Positions 12,571 through 25,105 of a DNA stretch of 64,000 nt are shown piece after piece. Every line of letters starts with the position of its first letter. The first letter of the stretch is position 1. Source of the stretch: Epiperipatus broadwayi (Eukaryota; Onychophora; Udeonychophora; Euonychophora; Peripatidae); NCBI GenBank assembly GCA_028023455.1, contig JAQFVV010006453.1:1346001-1410000 (forward strand), given 5' to 3'. A program made the position numbers and the translations under genes. The notes under the pieces were generated by a model. That model had not been told where the DNA came from, did not search any database, and worked only from the letters and a program-made list of their open reading frames with translations.

Positions 12571-13113
12571 AAATATGAGATTTGAAATACAGGCATTCTT
12601 ATACCTGGAACATAATTGAAAATATAGGGAATTTGAACTCAAACTTTTAAGCAACTTTCAACTATCCACACTATCTCATACTACTGATATACATGACCTC
12701 ACACATGTAAAAAAGATAAATAACCAGCAATATACCAGCACTCATCAGTTGGTCCAGATTATCATCTACCACACACATATATAATCAGTGCTCAGTTTAT
12801 ATTAAGATAGCAAATCTTTATACTTTAATGGACAGACTTCAATCTATTCCAACCTCCAACTCTTCAGCCATCCACACCACTGAAAATTTGATGATAAAAT
12901 GTCCAAATCTCATGCTGATGCCAATATTGTTGTTATGCCAATGTTGATCTCAAGTCACTCTGACCCCTCATATATATAGGACAGTATCCATTTAAATACA
13001 TAGAAGATGGATGGGCATAATGCAGGCTTAATGTGTAATATTTGAAATACAGGCATTCTTATACCTGAAACTTGACTGTAAATGTAGGGGATTTGAACTC
13101 AGACTTTCAAAAT
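12571..13113 (-). repeat. Terminally redundant repeat with tRNA-like B box and decayed hammerhead
   Basis: About 75 bp (ttgaaatacaggcattctta..cctg..gaac..gggatttgaactca..ctttc) occurs at about 12575-12650 and again at 13037-13113, a period of 462 bp. On the minus strand the shared part reads GAGTTCAAATCCC, close to an RNA polymerase III B box. Between the two, minus-strand CTGATGAGTGCTGG (plus 12733-12746) matches the hammerhead-like motif at 19.36 kb, but GAAA is lost here. The layout, with terminal redundancy around a ribozyme relic, resembles known animal retrozymes. Transcription is inferred. Confidence 0.5.
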
Positions 13114-13115
13114 AA

Positions 13116-13834
13116 AAAATATAAAAAATTTGTGTTTATTTATACAAACAACTACTAAGAAAATTAGAATTATGTTTAGTTATATATTTTTATAAAATTT
13201 TATTTTCAATAAATAAATTACATAATTGAAATATATAATTTAGAGTTAATTTGTAAAAGTATATATAGCTTTGTTTAAAAAAAGATAATTATATAAAGAT
13301 TATATTAATATAGGTTTTTCAGATATACTCATACAGAGTATTCTATTTAACTTGAAATGATTACAGCTGCATATGATCTATAATATTACTATCAATTTTC
13401 AAATGTCTTAATTTTATAGTATTTTTTAAGTTGAACACATATTCATCTCAGAAATTTCCTAATAATGTCTTTATTTTGCAAAAATCAAATTGATTTGAAT
13501 TCACCTTGCATAGTATAAATTTTATACATCTTTTTCTGAAATTTTATGCATTTTTTTTCTGATTGAATAATAATCTAATATGGCTTGTATTTGAAATGGC
13601 TATAAATTTTTAACTTTTTCAAATGATTACTTTTTTATATGCCTTTAAAACAAATATAAAATTTATTGTAATTAATGGCAATAATAATAAAAAACAAATT
13701 TATTTTCTTTCAGTAACATATTTTAAGAAATCAATTAATTAAAGAAAAATAACTTCATTTCTCCATTTTCATGACTTTATGACTATATTTTTTAAATTTA
13801 TTTATAAAAACATTTTAATATATTTTATAAATTA
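13116..13834. other. AT-rich sequence upstream of the LINE remnant
   Basis: Very AT-rich with no protein similarity I can recognise. The LINE's endonuclease region would be expected here if the element were full length, but no trace is readable, so I infer 5' truncation near 13.8 kb. Confidence 0.4.
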
Positions 13835-15897
13835 TTGAGAAAAACAATATTTACAGTTGATATTCCTAATCTTCAGAAACATTCTAATGAATTTAAATTA
13901 GAACTTACAAATAGGTATCAAGTGTTAGGAGATTTTGAACAGGATTCAGATTTGAATGAAATTAATATGAAAATAACTGATACACTTTTAAAAACTGCAA
14001 CAAAGATAGCTGTTAGAAAAAAGCAGCAATTGACTAATAAAATTTCTACTGAGGCTAGAGAATTTATGAAGAAAAGAAGGAATATGAAGATATACAAAAA
14101 TGATGTATTAAAAAGAATTGAATATCTCGAATTTTGTAAAATGGTACGGAAAAGAGTTGAAAATGATATAAGAAAGTATAACTGTGAAATAGCAAGGAAA
14201 GCTGTAGAAGAAAATAAAAGTCTCAAGAATGTTAAACAACATTTTGGTATTGGTAGGAAATTTATATCTGCAATAAGAAAAAAAGATGGAATTATTACTA
14301 AAAAGAGAGATGACCTCATGAAATTTGTAGAAAATTTTTATCAAGAATTATATAGTAATAAAGAATAAGTATCTCCTATATCTATTACATCTTCCGAATT
14401 GCCCAGAATTTTAAATGAAGAAGTGAGACATGCAATTAAATGTATGAAGAAAGGAAAGGCTCCAGGAAATGATGGAATTATAATTGATATATTAAAAGAA
14501 GGAGGTGAAGAAATAGAAACAATTTTAGCAAAGTTATATACCAAATGTCTAAATGATAAAGATGTACCGGAAGATTGGAAGAATGCAGTAATAATATTAA
14601 TATTTAAAAAGGTGATAAAGAAGATATTAGAAATTACAGACCTATCAGCCTTTTATCAGTTTTATATAAAAATTTTACCAAGATAATTACAACTCGTCTA
14701 CAGAGAACTTTGGATTTCCACCAACCAAGAGAACAAGCTGGATTTAAAAGTGGTTTTAGTACAATAGATCATATCCAGGTATTGAGAGAAGTCATAGAAA
14801 GGACAAATGAATATGAGTTGTCATTATGTTTTGGATTTGTAGATTATGAAAAGGCATTTGATTCTATACACATTTCTTCAGTGATTAAAGCATTGGATCA
14901 TCAAGGTATAGATCCAGGATATTGTCATATTTTAAAGAATATTTATAAAAATGCAACAGCAACAATTAGATTACATAATGATACTGGAAAAATCAACATT
15001 GAGAAAGGTGTAAGGCAAGGTGACTCCATATCTCCAAAACTTTTTACAGCAGTGCTGCAAGAAGTATTTTGTGGATTAAAATGGGAAACTAAAGGAATGA
15101 AAGTAAATGGAGAGTATTTAAGTCATTTAGATTTTGCAGATGATGTAGTTGTTTTTGCAAATAATGCTTCAGAGCTGCAGGAAATGTTGCAGGAGTTAGC
15201 AGATGAAAGTAGAAAAGTAGGACTAAAGATAAATGTTAAAAAGACTAAAGTAATGTTTAATTGATTTGCTCAAAATATGAAAATAAAGATTGATTATGAA
15301 GAATTAGAAGAAGTTAACAGTTACAAATACCTAGGTCAGATTATTAATACAGATGGAAACATAATGGAGGAAATTAATCATAGAATTAAACTTGGTTGGA
15401 GTGCTTTTGGTAGAAATAACTTGATACTGAAAGGAAATATGCCTATGTGTTTGAAAAGAATGGTTTTTAACAAATGTGTTTTACCAGTTCTTACTTATGG
15501 ATCTGAGACTTGGACACTTAATAGAAGAGCAATACAGAGACTTCAGACCACTCAAAGGAGTATGGAGAGATGTATGTTGGGAGTAACAAGAAGAGATCGA
15601 AAACGCAATGTATGGGTAAGACAACAAACAGGTGTTACTGACCTTATTGAAAAAATTAAAAGATTGAAATGGAGTTGGGCTGGACATATTGCTAGAAGAA
15701 ATGATAATAGATGGACAATTGAAATTTTAAACTGGATTCCAAGAGATTGTAAAAGACCAAGAAAGAGACCACATGTGAGATGGATGGATGAAATAAGAAA
15801 ATGTGCAGGGGTGTTGTGGAAAAGAGAAGCTAAAGATCGGAGAAGATGGATTAAACTTGGAGAGACCTTCATCCTGCAGTGGATTGATAATGGTTGA
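13835..15897 (+). pseudogene. Decayed RTE-type LINE reverse transcriptase, 5'-truncated
   Basis: This is the remains of a non-LTR retrotransposon polyprotein that copied its RNA into DNA by target-primed reverse transcription. The upstream part (13835-14365) is the linker between endonuclease and reverse transcriptase. From 14399 reverse-transcriptase motifs follow: GKAPGNDG near 14453, GVRQGDSISP at 15007 and the catalytic FADD box at 15133-15144. After it come YKYLG near 15322, LTYGSETWTL near 15490 and a basic C-terminus (GHIARRNDNRW; RRWIKLGE..LQW), the last typical of RTE-clade elements. An in-frame TAA at 14366, a one-base deletion beside the A-run at about 14605-14612 and a TGA at 15262 disable it. 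The apurinic endonuclease domain is absent. A (TGA)n-like tail follows directly. Confidence 0.9.
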
Positions 15898-15912
15898 TGA
15901 TGATGATAATAA
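15894..15912 (+). repeat. Short-repeat 3' tail of the RTE element
   Basis: The stop codon region runs into ggttgatgatgatgataata. RTE-clade elements typically end in short tandem repeats rather than poly(A), so this marks the 3' end of the insertion. The same ATC/GAT tail, inverted, heads the fragments at 26.46 kb and 37.89 kb. Confidence 0.75.
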
Positions 15913-16402
15913 AACAAAATCAAATATGAAATATTTATATAAAACAAATACTATTCTTAGAAGCAATAGTAGAGACTGCCAATAGTTTGAACATTTGCAA
16001 ACTGTTGTAGCCATCATGAGCTAAAATTAAAAATATATAATTACAATAAGAAATAATATAATAATTTTATTTCTTTGTACTTTAAGTTGTTTACTTGCAA
16101 TATTTTAAATAGAAATTCAAAGATAATTGATAATGAGAAAATAGCATGAAAAAAGATTATAGTATTTAATTAATACTAAAGAAAAATTGATAACCGTATT
16201 TCCTAAATTATTTATATTATTCCTTATTTAAGTAAGAAATTATACATATATATGTCAGATTAATTTGAGTTTAAATGAAAGAATTAAAGCTCATTAAAGT
16301 AAAATAAATAGCTTAAATTAGGAAGAAATTCATACCATAAAATTATGTTGAAAAAGCTAAAGTTGTCTTTTTTAAAAAGAATATGCAAAACAGAATTAAA
16401 CA
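15913..16402. other. AT-rich spacer, nothing recognised
   Basis: Interval between the LINE tail and the foldback repeat at 16403. No coding or RNA signature was seen. Confidence 0.4.
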
Positions 16403-16810
16403 GATAATATGTTGGGCTATTTCCATCTCTATCAGTAAATGTTGAATGTATAGAAAATTTTAAACATTATTTAAACTTTTCAAGTAGAAACAACTTGTTA
16501 GTAATAACACACAAACAGATAACACAGATTAGTAATTAGTAATTATACAATGTTTTGAGTAGTAATATTCTCCACTCTTCTTCAGGTGTTTTTGGCCTGA
16601 TCAATGACAATATTAGCATAAAAGGTCAGTACTACCTGAAGAAGAATGGAAATAATATGTATTGAAATATTGTGTAATTACTAACCTGTATTGTCTATTT
16701 GTGAGTTATTACTAACAAATTGTTTCTATTTGAAAAGTTTAAATAAAGTTAAAATTTTCTATACATTTAACATTTACTGACAGATAACGGAAATAGTCCA
16801 ACTTATTATC
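16403..16810. mobile_element. 408-bp foldback element with about 175-bp arms
   Basis: Left arm (gataatatgttgggctatttcc.. from 16403) and right arm (..ggaaatagtccaacttattatc to 16810) are imperfect reverse complements over about 175 bp, including ttaaacttttca and taatttgttagtaataac words. The innermost stem cttcttcaggt (16577-16587) with acctgaagaag (16634-16644) is perfect. A single-arm relative lies at 38.80-38.96 kb beside a tRNA-like segment. It has no coding capacity. This is best called a foldback or MITE-like element; a clear target duplication was not found. Confidence 0.75.
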
Positions 16811-17078
16811 ACATCATACCATTATCACAAACATTCGTGCAAAAGAATTATAGAAACTTTCTGATTAAATGTATTGACTTTGATACTATTCATTTATTGA
16901 AAACTTATTTTAGTATTAAAAATGAATTTTGTAAAATCATTATAATATAAGTGAATATTTTTATATCATTTTTGTTCTTCAAAAGTTGGTTTTGGTAGGA
17001 AAATATATTAATAATTAATTTCGATTCATTTTTGGCTAATATTTTAAATTTTAATAAAATATAATTTGTTTTTATAAT

Positions 17079-17091
17079 GCTGAATAGTTTA
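17079..17091. repeat. Target-site duplication, left
   Basis: GCTGAATAGTTTA here is repeated exactly at 17511-17523, flanking the 419-bp HH-A insertion. Thirteen bp is typical of retroposon insertion and too long for a Tc1/mariner-type MITE. Confidence 0.8.
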
Positions 17092-17510
17092 GAAAAACAG
17101 GCAAAATTCTATACAGTAGTGCCAATCAGTCCAAGCCAGAGTAATCAATGGATACCAAAAGGCTTGTGCATAAAATCCTTATCTAGTGCCTACTCATTCA
17201 AAATCCACAGACTAGTTTCTCACTTTTGACTTTCATCAGTGAAGATCCTTGGATCTGAGAGCACTGTACCTACATCTTAGAATCTAATGCAACTCTCCAG
17301 CAGCCACCTTTTCAATGATGAAAGCAACAAGCTAGAAACTAGTCTGGGGATATTGGATGAGTTGGCACTAGATAGAGATTTTATGCACAGACCTTCTGAC
17401 ATCCATTGACTAATCTGGCTTGCACTGAGTAGCACTATTGTATGGAGAGTTCTGACTGTTTTAATAATAGTCATGAGCAAGCATAAGAAATGGTGATCAT
17501 GCAATGTTTA
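17092..17510 (-). mobile_element. HH-A retroposon copy with foldback arms and 13-bp target duplications
   Basis: A 419-bp insertion bounded by GCTGAATAGTTTA duplications. By comparison with the copy at 46127 its sense strand is minus. The two halves are inverted copies of one another: ggcttgtgcataaaatcc at 17161 mirrors ggattttatgcaca around 17376-17390, and actagtttct at 17211 mirrors agaaactagt at 17335-17344. The minus strand of the left half has CTGATGA, a weak stem II and GAAACTAGTC, a hammerhead-like core with partly decayed stem I. The right half on plus retains ATGATGA..GAAACTAGTCTGGGGA. No protein is coded. Mobilisation by a LINE is inferred from the target duplications. Confidence 0.75.
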
Positions 17511-17523
17511 GCTGAATAGTTTA
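17511..17523. repeat. Target-site duplication, right
   Basis: Exact 13-bp repeat of 17079-17091 (GCTGAATAGTTTA), marking the other end of the 17.1-kb insertion. Confidence 0.8.
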
Positions 17524-17630
17524 ACTTGTAGCATTTAATATTTATTGATGTTTATTTCATGTATCACCATAGCATAAAGTAGAAAAATATTAAGGTGTTC
17601 AATCTAGAGATAAACTGATATTATTTGTGT

Positions 17631-18024
<394 letters not shown>

Positions 18025-19330
18025 TTGCAGAAACAGTATGGTTTTCACGGGAGAACAGACTTTTTTTATATTATAAAGATTATTATAAATATATTCTAAA
18101 GGAGTATAATTTCGATTGATGCACCAGCGTTGATATATTTTTAGAAAGAAAAGTAAAAGACAGCACGCAAAACATCAAACATCATTCATGTGCCTTATAT
18201 TTAAACATATTTGTGGTTCACATATGAGTTTGTCTAATCATGCCAAGATTCATGTCCAATTCATTGTCTTATCTTTTTTTTTTCATTGACATTGGAATGA
18301 TCATTTTAATGTTTATATCTTAAAGACTGTGAAAATATCTAATATCCCTAAGTCTCATGGGTAGGTGCTTGGTTGCTTCAGATGATGATTATGTATATAC
18401 ACACACATTTAGTTTATTTAATCAGAACTCTGAATAGGATCAGCATGTGATTAAAAAAAAATGAATTTTATTTGCCATATAAAATTTCCGCGAAGAATAG
18501 ATAATCTAAATGACAATATCAATAAGAATTTAAATCGAATTATACAATATTTCTTTTTAAAAACAGGATTAAAACAAAAAAATGTCCTTGGGGCAAACAT
18601 ATAACATATTTAAATAGGATTCTCAGATGAGACAAAACTCAATCGGAGTGAGAAAAATCTCATTATTCATGGTGTAAATAAATCAGAAAAAAAAATATTA
18701 ATGCGTTGGATTTAGTTTCCATCATTAACTTTTTAAATCACATATTGACTTTTATTTAAACACGCAAAGAGATATCTATGCACACACACACCTATTTTGA
18801 AATAACATATTTATTTTTCTTTGTTTTTGTTGCTATGCTCGTGCAATTTACATTTATGCCTTTGCATTATATATAATACATCTTTTCATGGACTTTAAGT
18901 TATAAACATTTTAAATTATAATGGAAATTTTTGTTTACTTTAATACTCGTATATATTTCCATTATAATTTTAATGTTTATATCTTAAAATTTCGTCAAAA
19001 TATCTAATATGTTCTCATAAGTTAGTTGCTGAGAATACCGAGAAATTATAATACTTAGAATTCTCACATGTAAATTAGTATTTAGTTTAGTGTTTCCAGA
19101 CGTCTTCTTTTCGGCACTGGCCTAGTTTGGAGTCTCAAATCTTTATTTCCTGATAAAAGATTTCATAACAGTCAAATATCCAAATATTTTAAAACTAGTA
19201 AAAAAAATGCCGGGAATTGCGTTTTATTTTACTTGTTCAATACCTTAATTAGATATCTACAATTCTTTTAAGATATATTAAGCAACCTTCATACTTCCCC
19301 ATTCTTTTTAAATTCATATAAATAAAGACA
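18025..19330. other. AT-rich stretch, nothing recognised
   Basis: No protein similarity, RNA gene or clear repeat was seen between the microsatellite and the hammerhead-bearing repeat. Confidence 0.4.
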
Positions 19331-19540
19331 CAATAAAAGACAAATGACCCCCAAGATGTATTTCATGCTGAACCAGCACTCATCAGTTAGCCCAGGTCTT
19401 TATCTCCCATATATATCTCTATTATATGAAGAGTATTTATCTATAGCAAATTGTTACATCTTTATTTACAAGTGTCAAACTCACTCCACTCACAACTTTG
19501 ACACCATCCACCTCAGGTAAATACAGAAATGATTATTACT
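19330..19540 (-). repeat. Dispersed repeat carrying the family B hammerhead motif
   Basis: The sequence from the hammerhead motif onward parallels 12.73-12.89 kb: accagcactcatcagtt, then a ttatc tct/cta accac-like segment, atagcaaat..tgt and ccatccac near the end. Similarity is patchy but collinear over about 190 bp. No target duplication was identified. Confidence 0.5.
19339..19404 (-). ncRNA. Hammerhead ribozyme-like motif (family B)
   Basis: On the minus strand, reading from 19404: the stem I 5' strand is GATAAAGAC then CTGGG then CTAA. The core CTGATGA (19386-19380) follows, then a hairpin GTGCTG-GTT-CAGCAT (19379-19365) with one terminal G-T pair. Next are GAAA (19364-19361), TACATC (19360-19355) and the stem I 3' strand TTGG then GG then GTC and ATTTGTC (to 19339). 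Stem III would be two A-U pairs with a two-base AC loop. Stem I pairs CTAA/TTGG, GAC/GTC and GATAAA/TTTGTC around an internal loop. Cleavage would follow C at 19355. The core is a standard type I arrangement; activity is inferred. A decayed relative lies at 12.73 kb. Confidence 0.55.
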
Positions 19541-20478
19541 AATCATTTTCTAAACTAGAAATTATCTCTAGCACAGATATAAACTTTAAATCTCAGTTAA
19601 AGATTAATATATCTGATTTTTTAATTTTTAACATACACAGTTTTTTTAAGCTGTCGTTTATTGTGTCATTATTTCAGGGAAGTTAGGAAGCTTCTCCACA
19701 TGTATAATGGCATTTGTATACATAAACTTACTTTTAATTTGTGATATTTGTATAAGTTCTTATTGTATTTATAATTTATATGGAATTTTAAAATTGAAAT
19801 TTATAATATAAATATATATTGATATGAGCATATGAATTTTTAATGCTTGGTTACCAAAGCTATTATTCATTTTTGGGTAATGTCTTGCATATGTTCAGAG
19901 AAGATGGGGCAACAAGATATGATCGCCCCTACAGGATATTTTTTTTATCCTGGATGAAAATGTCTTTAAAATTGACTTTTTAAACTAATTTTTTTAATTT
20001 TTCTTCAGATTCTCTCTCTGGGCTGAAGGTGAGCCATTTAACCCCACTTTTTGTTCTAGATATAATATTCACAAATCTGGTAATCCTTATCTAGTCTGAT
20101 TTATAAAAGATCTAGTTTTATTGCAAACAAGTTTAATGCTATTTTCATGCACTAAATTATGCACTTCAATTTAAATTAATAGTTTTAATTAATTGTTACC
20201 TTATATATCATAGCTGGAATTAAAATTTTTATTAATATATATATATTAAAAATGAGAAATTTTTTGAAAATAGATGTAAACATTTATTTTAGAATTGTCC
20301 ATAGATATATTTGTTTCTGATTAATATTACTTTTATAAAAATGTTTTGACATCATTTCACTGACCATCATGTTGATATTAGAGATCATTCAACAATGTTT
20401 CAGTGGCAACTAAATTATGACTGGTGAGATTTAACCACATATCAGTATCAATGTAATGCTAATATTAATGATGAATAA
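19541..20478. other. AT-rich stretch, nothing recognised
   Basis: A small hairpin-capable word pair (ggggc at about 19906, gcccc at about 19925) is present but has no supporting context. No gene was seen. Confidence 0.4.
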
Positions 20479-20614
20479 ATCCAGAATATTTGTTCAATCA
20501 TATATATATATATTGAGACAATGTAGTAGTGTGTGTGCATATTTATCCAGACTATATTTGTTCAATCATATATATATATATTGAGACAATGTAGTAGTGT
20601 GTGTGCATATTTAT
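20479..20614. repeat. 68-bp tandem duplication
   Basis: Two head-to-tail copies, each with tgttcaatca, a (TA)n run, ttgagacaat and gtagtagtgtgtgtgcatattta. Period 68 bp, nearly identical, so recent. Confidence 0.9.
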
Positions 20615-23600
20615 ATAGAAAGTTGAAAGAAAAAGTAGAAATAAGCACAAACAAAATATGTGTATAGATATTTACTATATTACACTGGAATAACAATTAA
20701 GGATTAAATAATTTTGTAATCTAAAAAAAATATTATAAATTAAACATTTAAAAAGATCTAATTAATATTTTATTATTCTGATTTTGTAATTAAAACAAGC
20801 ATGTTTTTATGTTACAATAGATATACTGGTAATTATAAAATTCCACTATCTACTTTAATTGGATTAAGAAGTTTTATTAAAGCTTGTATAACATATTTTG
20901 ATAGAAATATTATAAAGTTGTTTTTGAAAGGATTAAGGTGAATTGAAAAGAGTCATTAATTTTTTTCAATCAAGATAAAGAAAATTTACTTTTAATTACT
21001 GTATTTTTTTAAAAGTCCACCCTGTCTCTAAAAAGTTGAAAAAAATATTAGAAGGGAGTTTTACAGATTATGATATCATTACTATGAAGATATAACTGGT
21101 GACAAGAGTCTATCTTGTTAACAAGCTTTACATCATCTTGAAAATTATATTTGGGTACAATATTACCAGTTTATGCTATAAGTAATAACAAATATATGTA
21201 AAAATAAATTTATCTATGCTTCTATATATTTTAAATTTTTTGATTGAAAGTGAGTTGAGATAAGTGAGCAGTAAACTACTACAATCAAGCAATAATTTTA
21301 GATCACCATTAGCTATAATTTGAAATGTACCAATCTTTTTTTTGTTTACACAATTTATTATATTATTTTCTTGCTAAGAAAAGCATAGACTAATAGATAT
21401 AAACCCTTCCCAACTTTGAGAAGTTGTTATTATCATATCAATACTATTTGATAATCTTAAAATTAACATAATAACTTTATTACCCTACTACTAATAGTTA
21501 CATATCCATATTTTTAAATATATGTTTGGCTAGATTAACTATGTTCTAACTACCTGAAAGAAAAACCCTAATCTATTGTGAATTCAAAACATTTCCAAGT
21601 TCTTTAAATCTGGCATCAAACACAGATAATGAGCAAATCATGAAACCACAATGCCATTCTCAGTATTTAAAAAAAGTATTAAGTTAATCTTTCCAAAAGA
21701 TTAGCATTGTTGTTTTTTAATAAATCAGCTTTTTATTAGTTATCAATTAAAACAAGATATTTTATTTAATTCTATCAGATTTGTTTTTAAGGTGAGAGAG
21801 AGGGTGAAAGAAAAATACTTTAAACGCAAAATAGAAATTTTAATTTTTTTAACAAATTAATTAAATTGATATGAGTATCATTCACCAATATGAGTACAGT
21901 AGAGATTACGGATCCAGGTGTAAGCTGGTGCTTAATTAAAAACAATAGAGAAAAATTATACTTCAGAAGCATGGCTGCTCCAAGCAAGTTACAAAAAGCA
22001 TAGTGTAACGGTCGAAATTGTATGTTAATTCAACACGATTCATAGTCTGGGTAAAAGTACCTTGAATCCAACAATACATGAGATCAAAGATCAAGAATAT
22101 TTATAGATTCTAACCTGTTTACCCACACTCTAAATCTAACAACCAATTAACAACATTTTTGAGGCAAGCAATTAATCTTTTCTAACTTCAGCCAGCAGCT
22201 ACAGCGGTAAAACATGAGTCTCAACTATTTCTAACATTTAATCCCAGAATTTATTTTAACTATACGTATGCGTGAGTTTTAAAAAGGAATGGTAAGTGTG
22301 TGTGTGATTTTGAATCATCAGATAGCTGCAAAAAAATAAAAAACAAGTTTTTAAAAGATTTGATGTATTTTATAATTATTTTAAAAGTATTTTGACCACA
22401 TTTAATAAAGAATATAAGGTGAAAGAGTTTTTATTTTTTTTTATTTTGCAGATAGCAGCACAATATTTAGATAGAAACGCTAACTTTATTAATTGAAATG
22501 AATCACAGATAGGTTAAATTCATATATATTTTTTAATAAAAAGCATATTTATAAATCTCTAATATTTTGCTAATTAATTTAACTGTTTATTAACATCAAT
22601 TTCGATTATATGACTTATTATGCCTTTGGTAAGAGAGCGGTATAATTTACGTGCCAATTTAAACAAATAGAATGATTAAATTTCTTTGGTAGATGCCAAT
22701 TCAAGTATGGGCAAGCAGAAAAACAAATATTTTGAAACACTACTTTTTGATTAAATTTGAACACAAGTAAAAGCATTCTAAGAGAGAAAATAATTTGATC
22801 ATATTTCTAAGAAATGGCTTCAAAGAGAGTGACATGCTTGAATGCAAGCAGATCGCAATATTCGCAACTAAATATGTTACTGATAGTAAAATATAAACTA
22901 ATGTGATCAGACCATTGTCAACCCACCATGATGTGCTCAGAAACAATAGAAATGATCAAACCCAGCATTTGAAATGACATAACCAGCACAAACTCAATCC
23001 CATTGCCCTGTTCCAGTGATGCAAAAAAAAATAGAGACAAAATGTTTTGCACAATTTGCAAAGCTTAAAATATTTCAGGTGAAAGACTGAAAATCACCAA
23101 GGCTAGCTAAGCTCAGCTTACCTCGGGTCTTTTCATTTTTGTCTTTTATATCCTGATCTACATTTTTAGCCAGTGAATATATCACATGGTATAATTATGA
23201 TTAAGCAATCACAAAGACAAAAAAGGTGATCAAGCAAAGAGCTGGCGAGGCAAATACAAATATTGGAAAAAAAAAATTTTTTAAATTATTTTATGAAAAA
23301 TATATTGAGCTACATAAGATTATATTTATATTATAGCAGATTGACCAAGATTGGATCTAAACAAATAATCTAAAATATTATTACGAATATCATTTCTTGG
23401 GATGACACGTCCCTCCCTTCAAAACAAAATCCCGCCAACATTTAAATTTGACATTCTAAATTCTCTCTTACTACTTAGTGAGAAGCAAACGTTCTACCCC
23501 CCTTTTCATTATTTTTAAATAAATAATACAATTAAATAAAAGTTCCACACTCGATCTAGCGTCTTCCCCAAAAATAACCGTATAAGCTTGAAATATTTTC

Positions 23601-25105
23601 AAAAATATAGTATTATAAAACAAAATTGACATCTCGACAAATGGGTGCTCCAAGTAATAATCATTTAGAGCAAAAGGGTTATTTATTTACCGACAGACTT
23701 AGCCAAGAAATAAGAAGCAAATTATTTAATCATAAGAATTTTGTCGAGATGGAACAAATTGGCACATAAATAGCATTTTAAATCAGATATTTATAAATCT
23801 AAACAATATATCTATAGGCAAGAAATAAATCTTTATAGACTGCTTTAATGAGAAAAGTTTGCATTAAGAGAGGCAAATATAAGACAGACAACAGTTATAT
23901 AGCAGAGACATTAAAGTTAAATTATAGAAAGTCAAGATTACAAAGTTTAGTTAATAAAATATTTACATTTAGTTAGGGAGAAGAAGACATTTACTTGTAT
24001 AAAAATTAAATTATACGGTCAACTGGAACTTGAAGAATAAATTAGGTGGTTAGAAATGAAAACAATTTAAAGGATATTACCTAATTTATTCAGAGTCTGC
24101 ATTGGAAATCTAGGTCCCACGACGGAATAAGTTTGGGATTGGCTTTCATTATTTCGGCATAGAAATAGCTAGCTATTGAGTTTGGTTCAAGAGTTCACAG
24201 TTCGGCAGTCCAAAATTCACACATTTAATGAAAATTTTCTGGCTTCATGGTACTTTGATGATCATACTTGGGATAATGGGGAAATGGGCAGGTTAGGGCC
24301 ATTTACCCCTGTGTCATATTGCTGCAAATATTTTTTTTTAAAATAAAACTGGCGTGGATTCACCATGCTCTTTCTCAAGTAACACTGACTGACTCTCCTA
24401 TTGTTCTTTTGGTCTATTTATACTTTTGCAGATAACTTCTTGAAAATTTCCCTTTTTCATTAGCCTGAGACAAAGCAGATACATTTGACTCAGGCGATCA
24501 TAATCATCAATCTAAAATATTTTAGTATCGTCTTCTTAAGATCCACTCTCCCGATAAACCCACTAATTTTATTGTTTCAAATCTATTTTAAGTTTACTTA
24601 GATTTGAGGAATTTTTCTTTAAATATCTTTCTTATAATTTATTTTTAATTTAATTAGAAAATCCATTACTATTTTGCTAATGGATTTTCTTTTGTTTTAC
24701 ACTAAAGAATGTGAGCAAGGTTTATCACAAAAGTAATTCTCCAGAATAAAATACTTTCATATTTTTAAAAATATATATTATTTTAAAAATTAATTTCTTG
24801 ATTTTTTATAAAAGTTACAGCCTATAATTATATATATATGAGCCCATCCAATATTTATAATCAAAATTTAAAATAGAAAATTTTGAGATTTTATTTACTT
24901 ATTAACTGATCTAGAAATTCAATATATGCAAGATGGCAGACAGAAAGTTTTACAATCATCATTTACAAGCGTGGATCAGGTTTGATCCTGGGTTAGAAAT
25001 ATAGAAAGTCATGAAACATGGATCTGATCTACAGATCCATTGCTTCAATAGAGAACTATTTGAATAAATATATCTAAAAGGCAAAATAGAAAAATGTAAG
25101 ATCAT
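20615..25105. other. Long AT-rich stretch without recognisable genes
   Basis: No coding sequence could be recognised; small frames at 22740 and 23471 on the minus strand look like chance. A 13-bp perfect stem lies at 24656-24668 with 24678-24690 (agaaaatccatta / taatggattttct, nine-base loop). A possible tRNA-like B box (atcaggtttgatcctg) lies at about 24977-24992. Confidence 0.45.
24656..24690. other. 13-bp perfect hairpin
   Basis: agaaaatccatta pairs fully with taatggattttct across a nine-base loop. It stands alone in AT-rich sequence, with no neighbouring gene to make it a terminator or regulatory element. It could be a remnant of a small foldback repeat. Confidence 0.6.

Noticed and set aside
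13118-13834. Search for the apurinic endonuclease domain of the RTE element
   Set aside because: No endonuclease motif is readable in any plus frame; the element is treated as 5'-truncated.
21990-22060. tgtaacggtcgaaattg as the start of another TGTAACG-type LTR-like element
   Set aside because: Only about eight bases match and no second repeat or inverted end was found.
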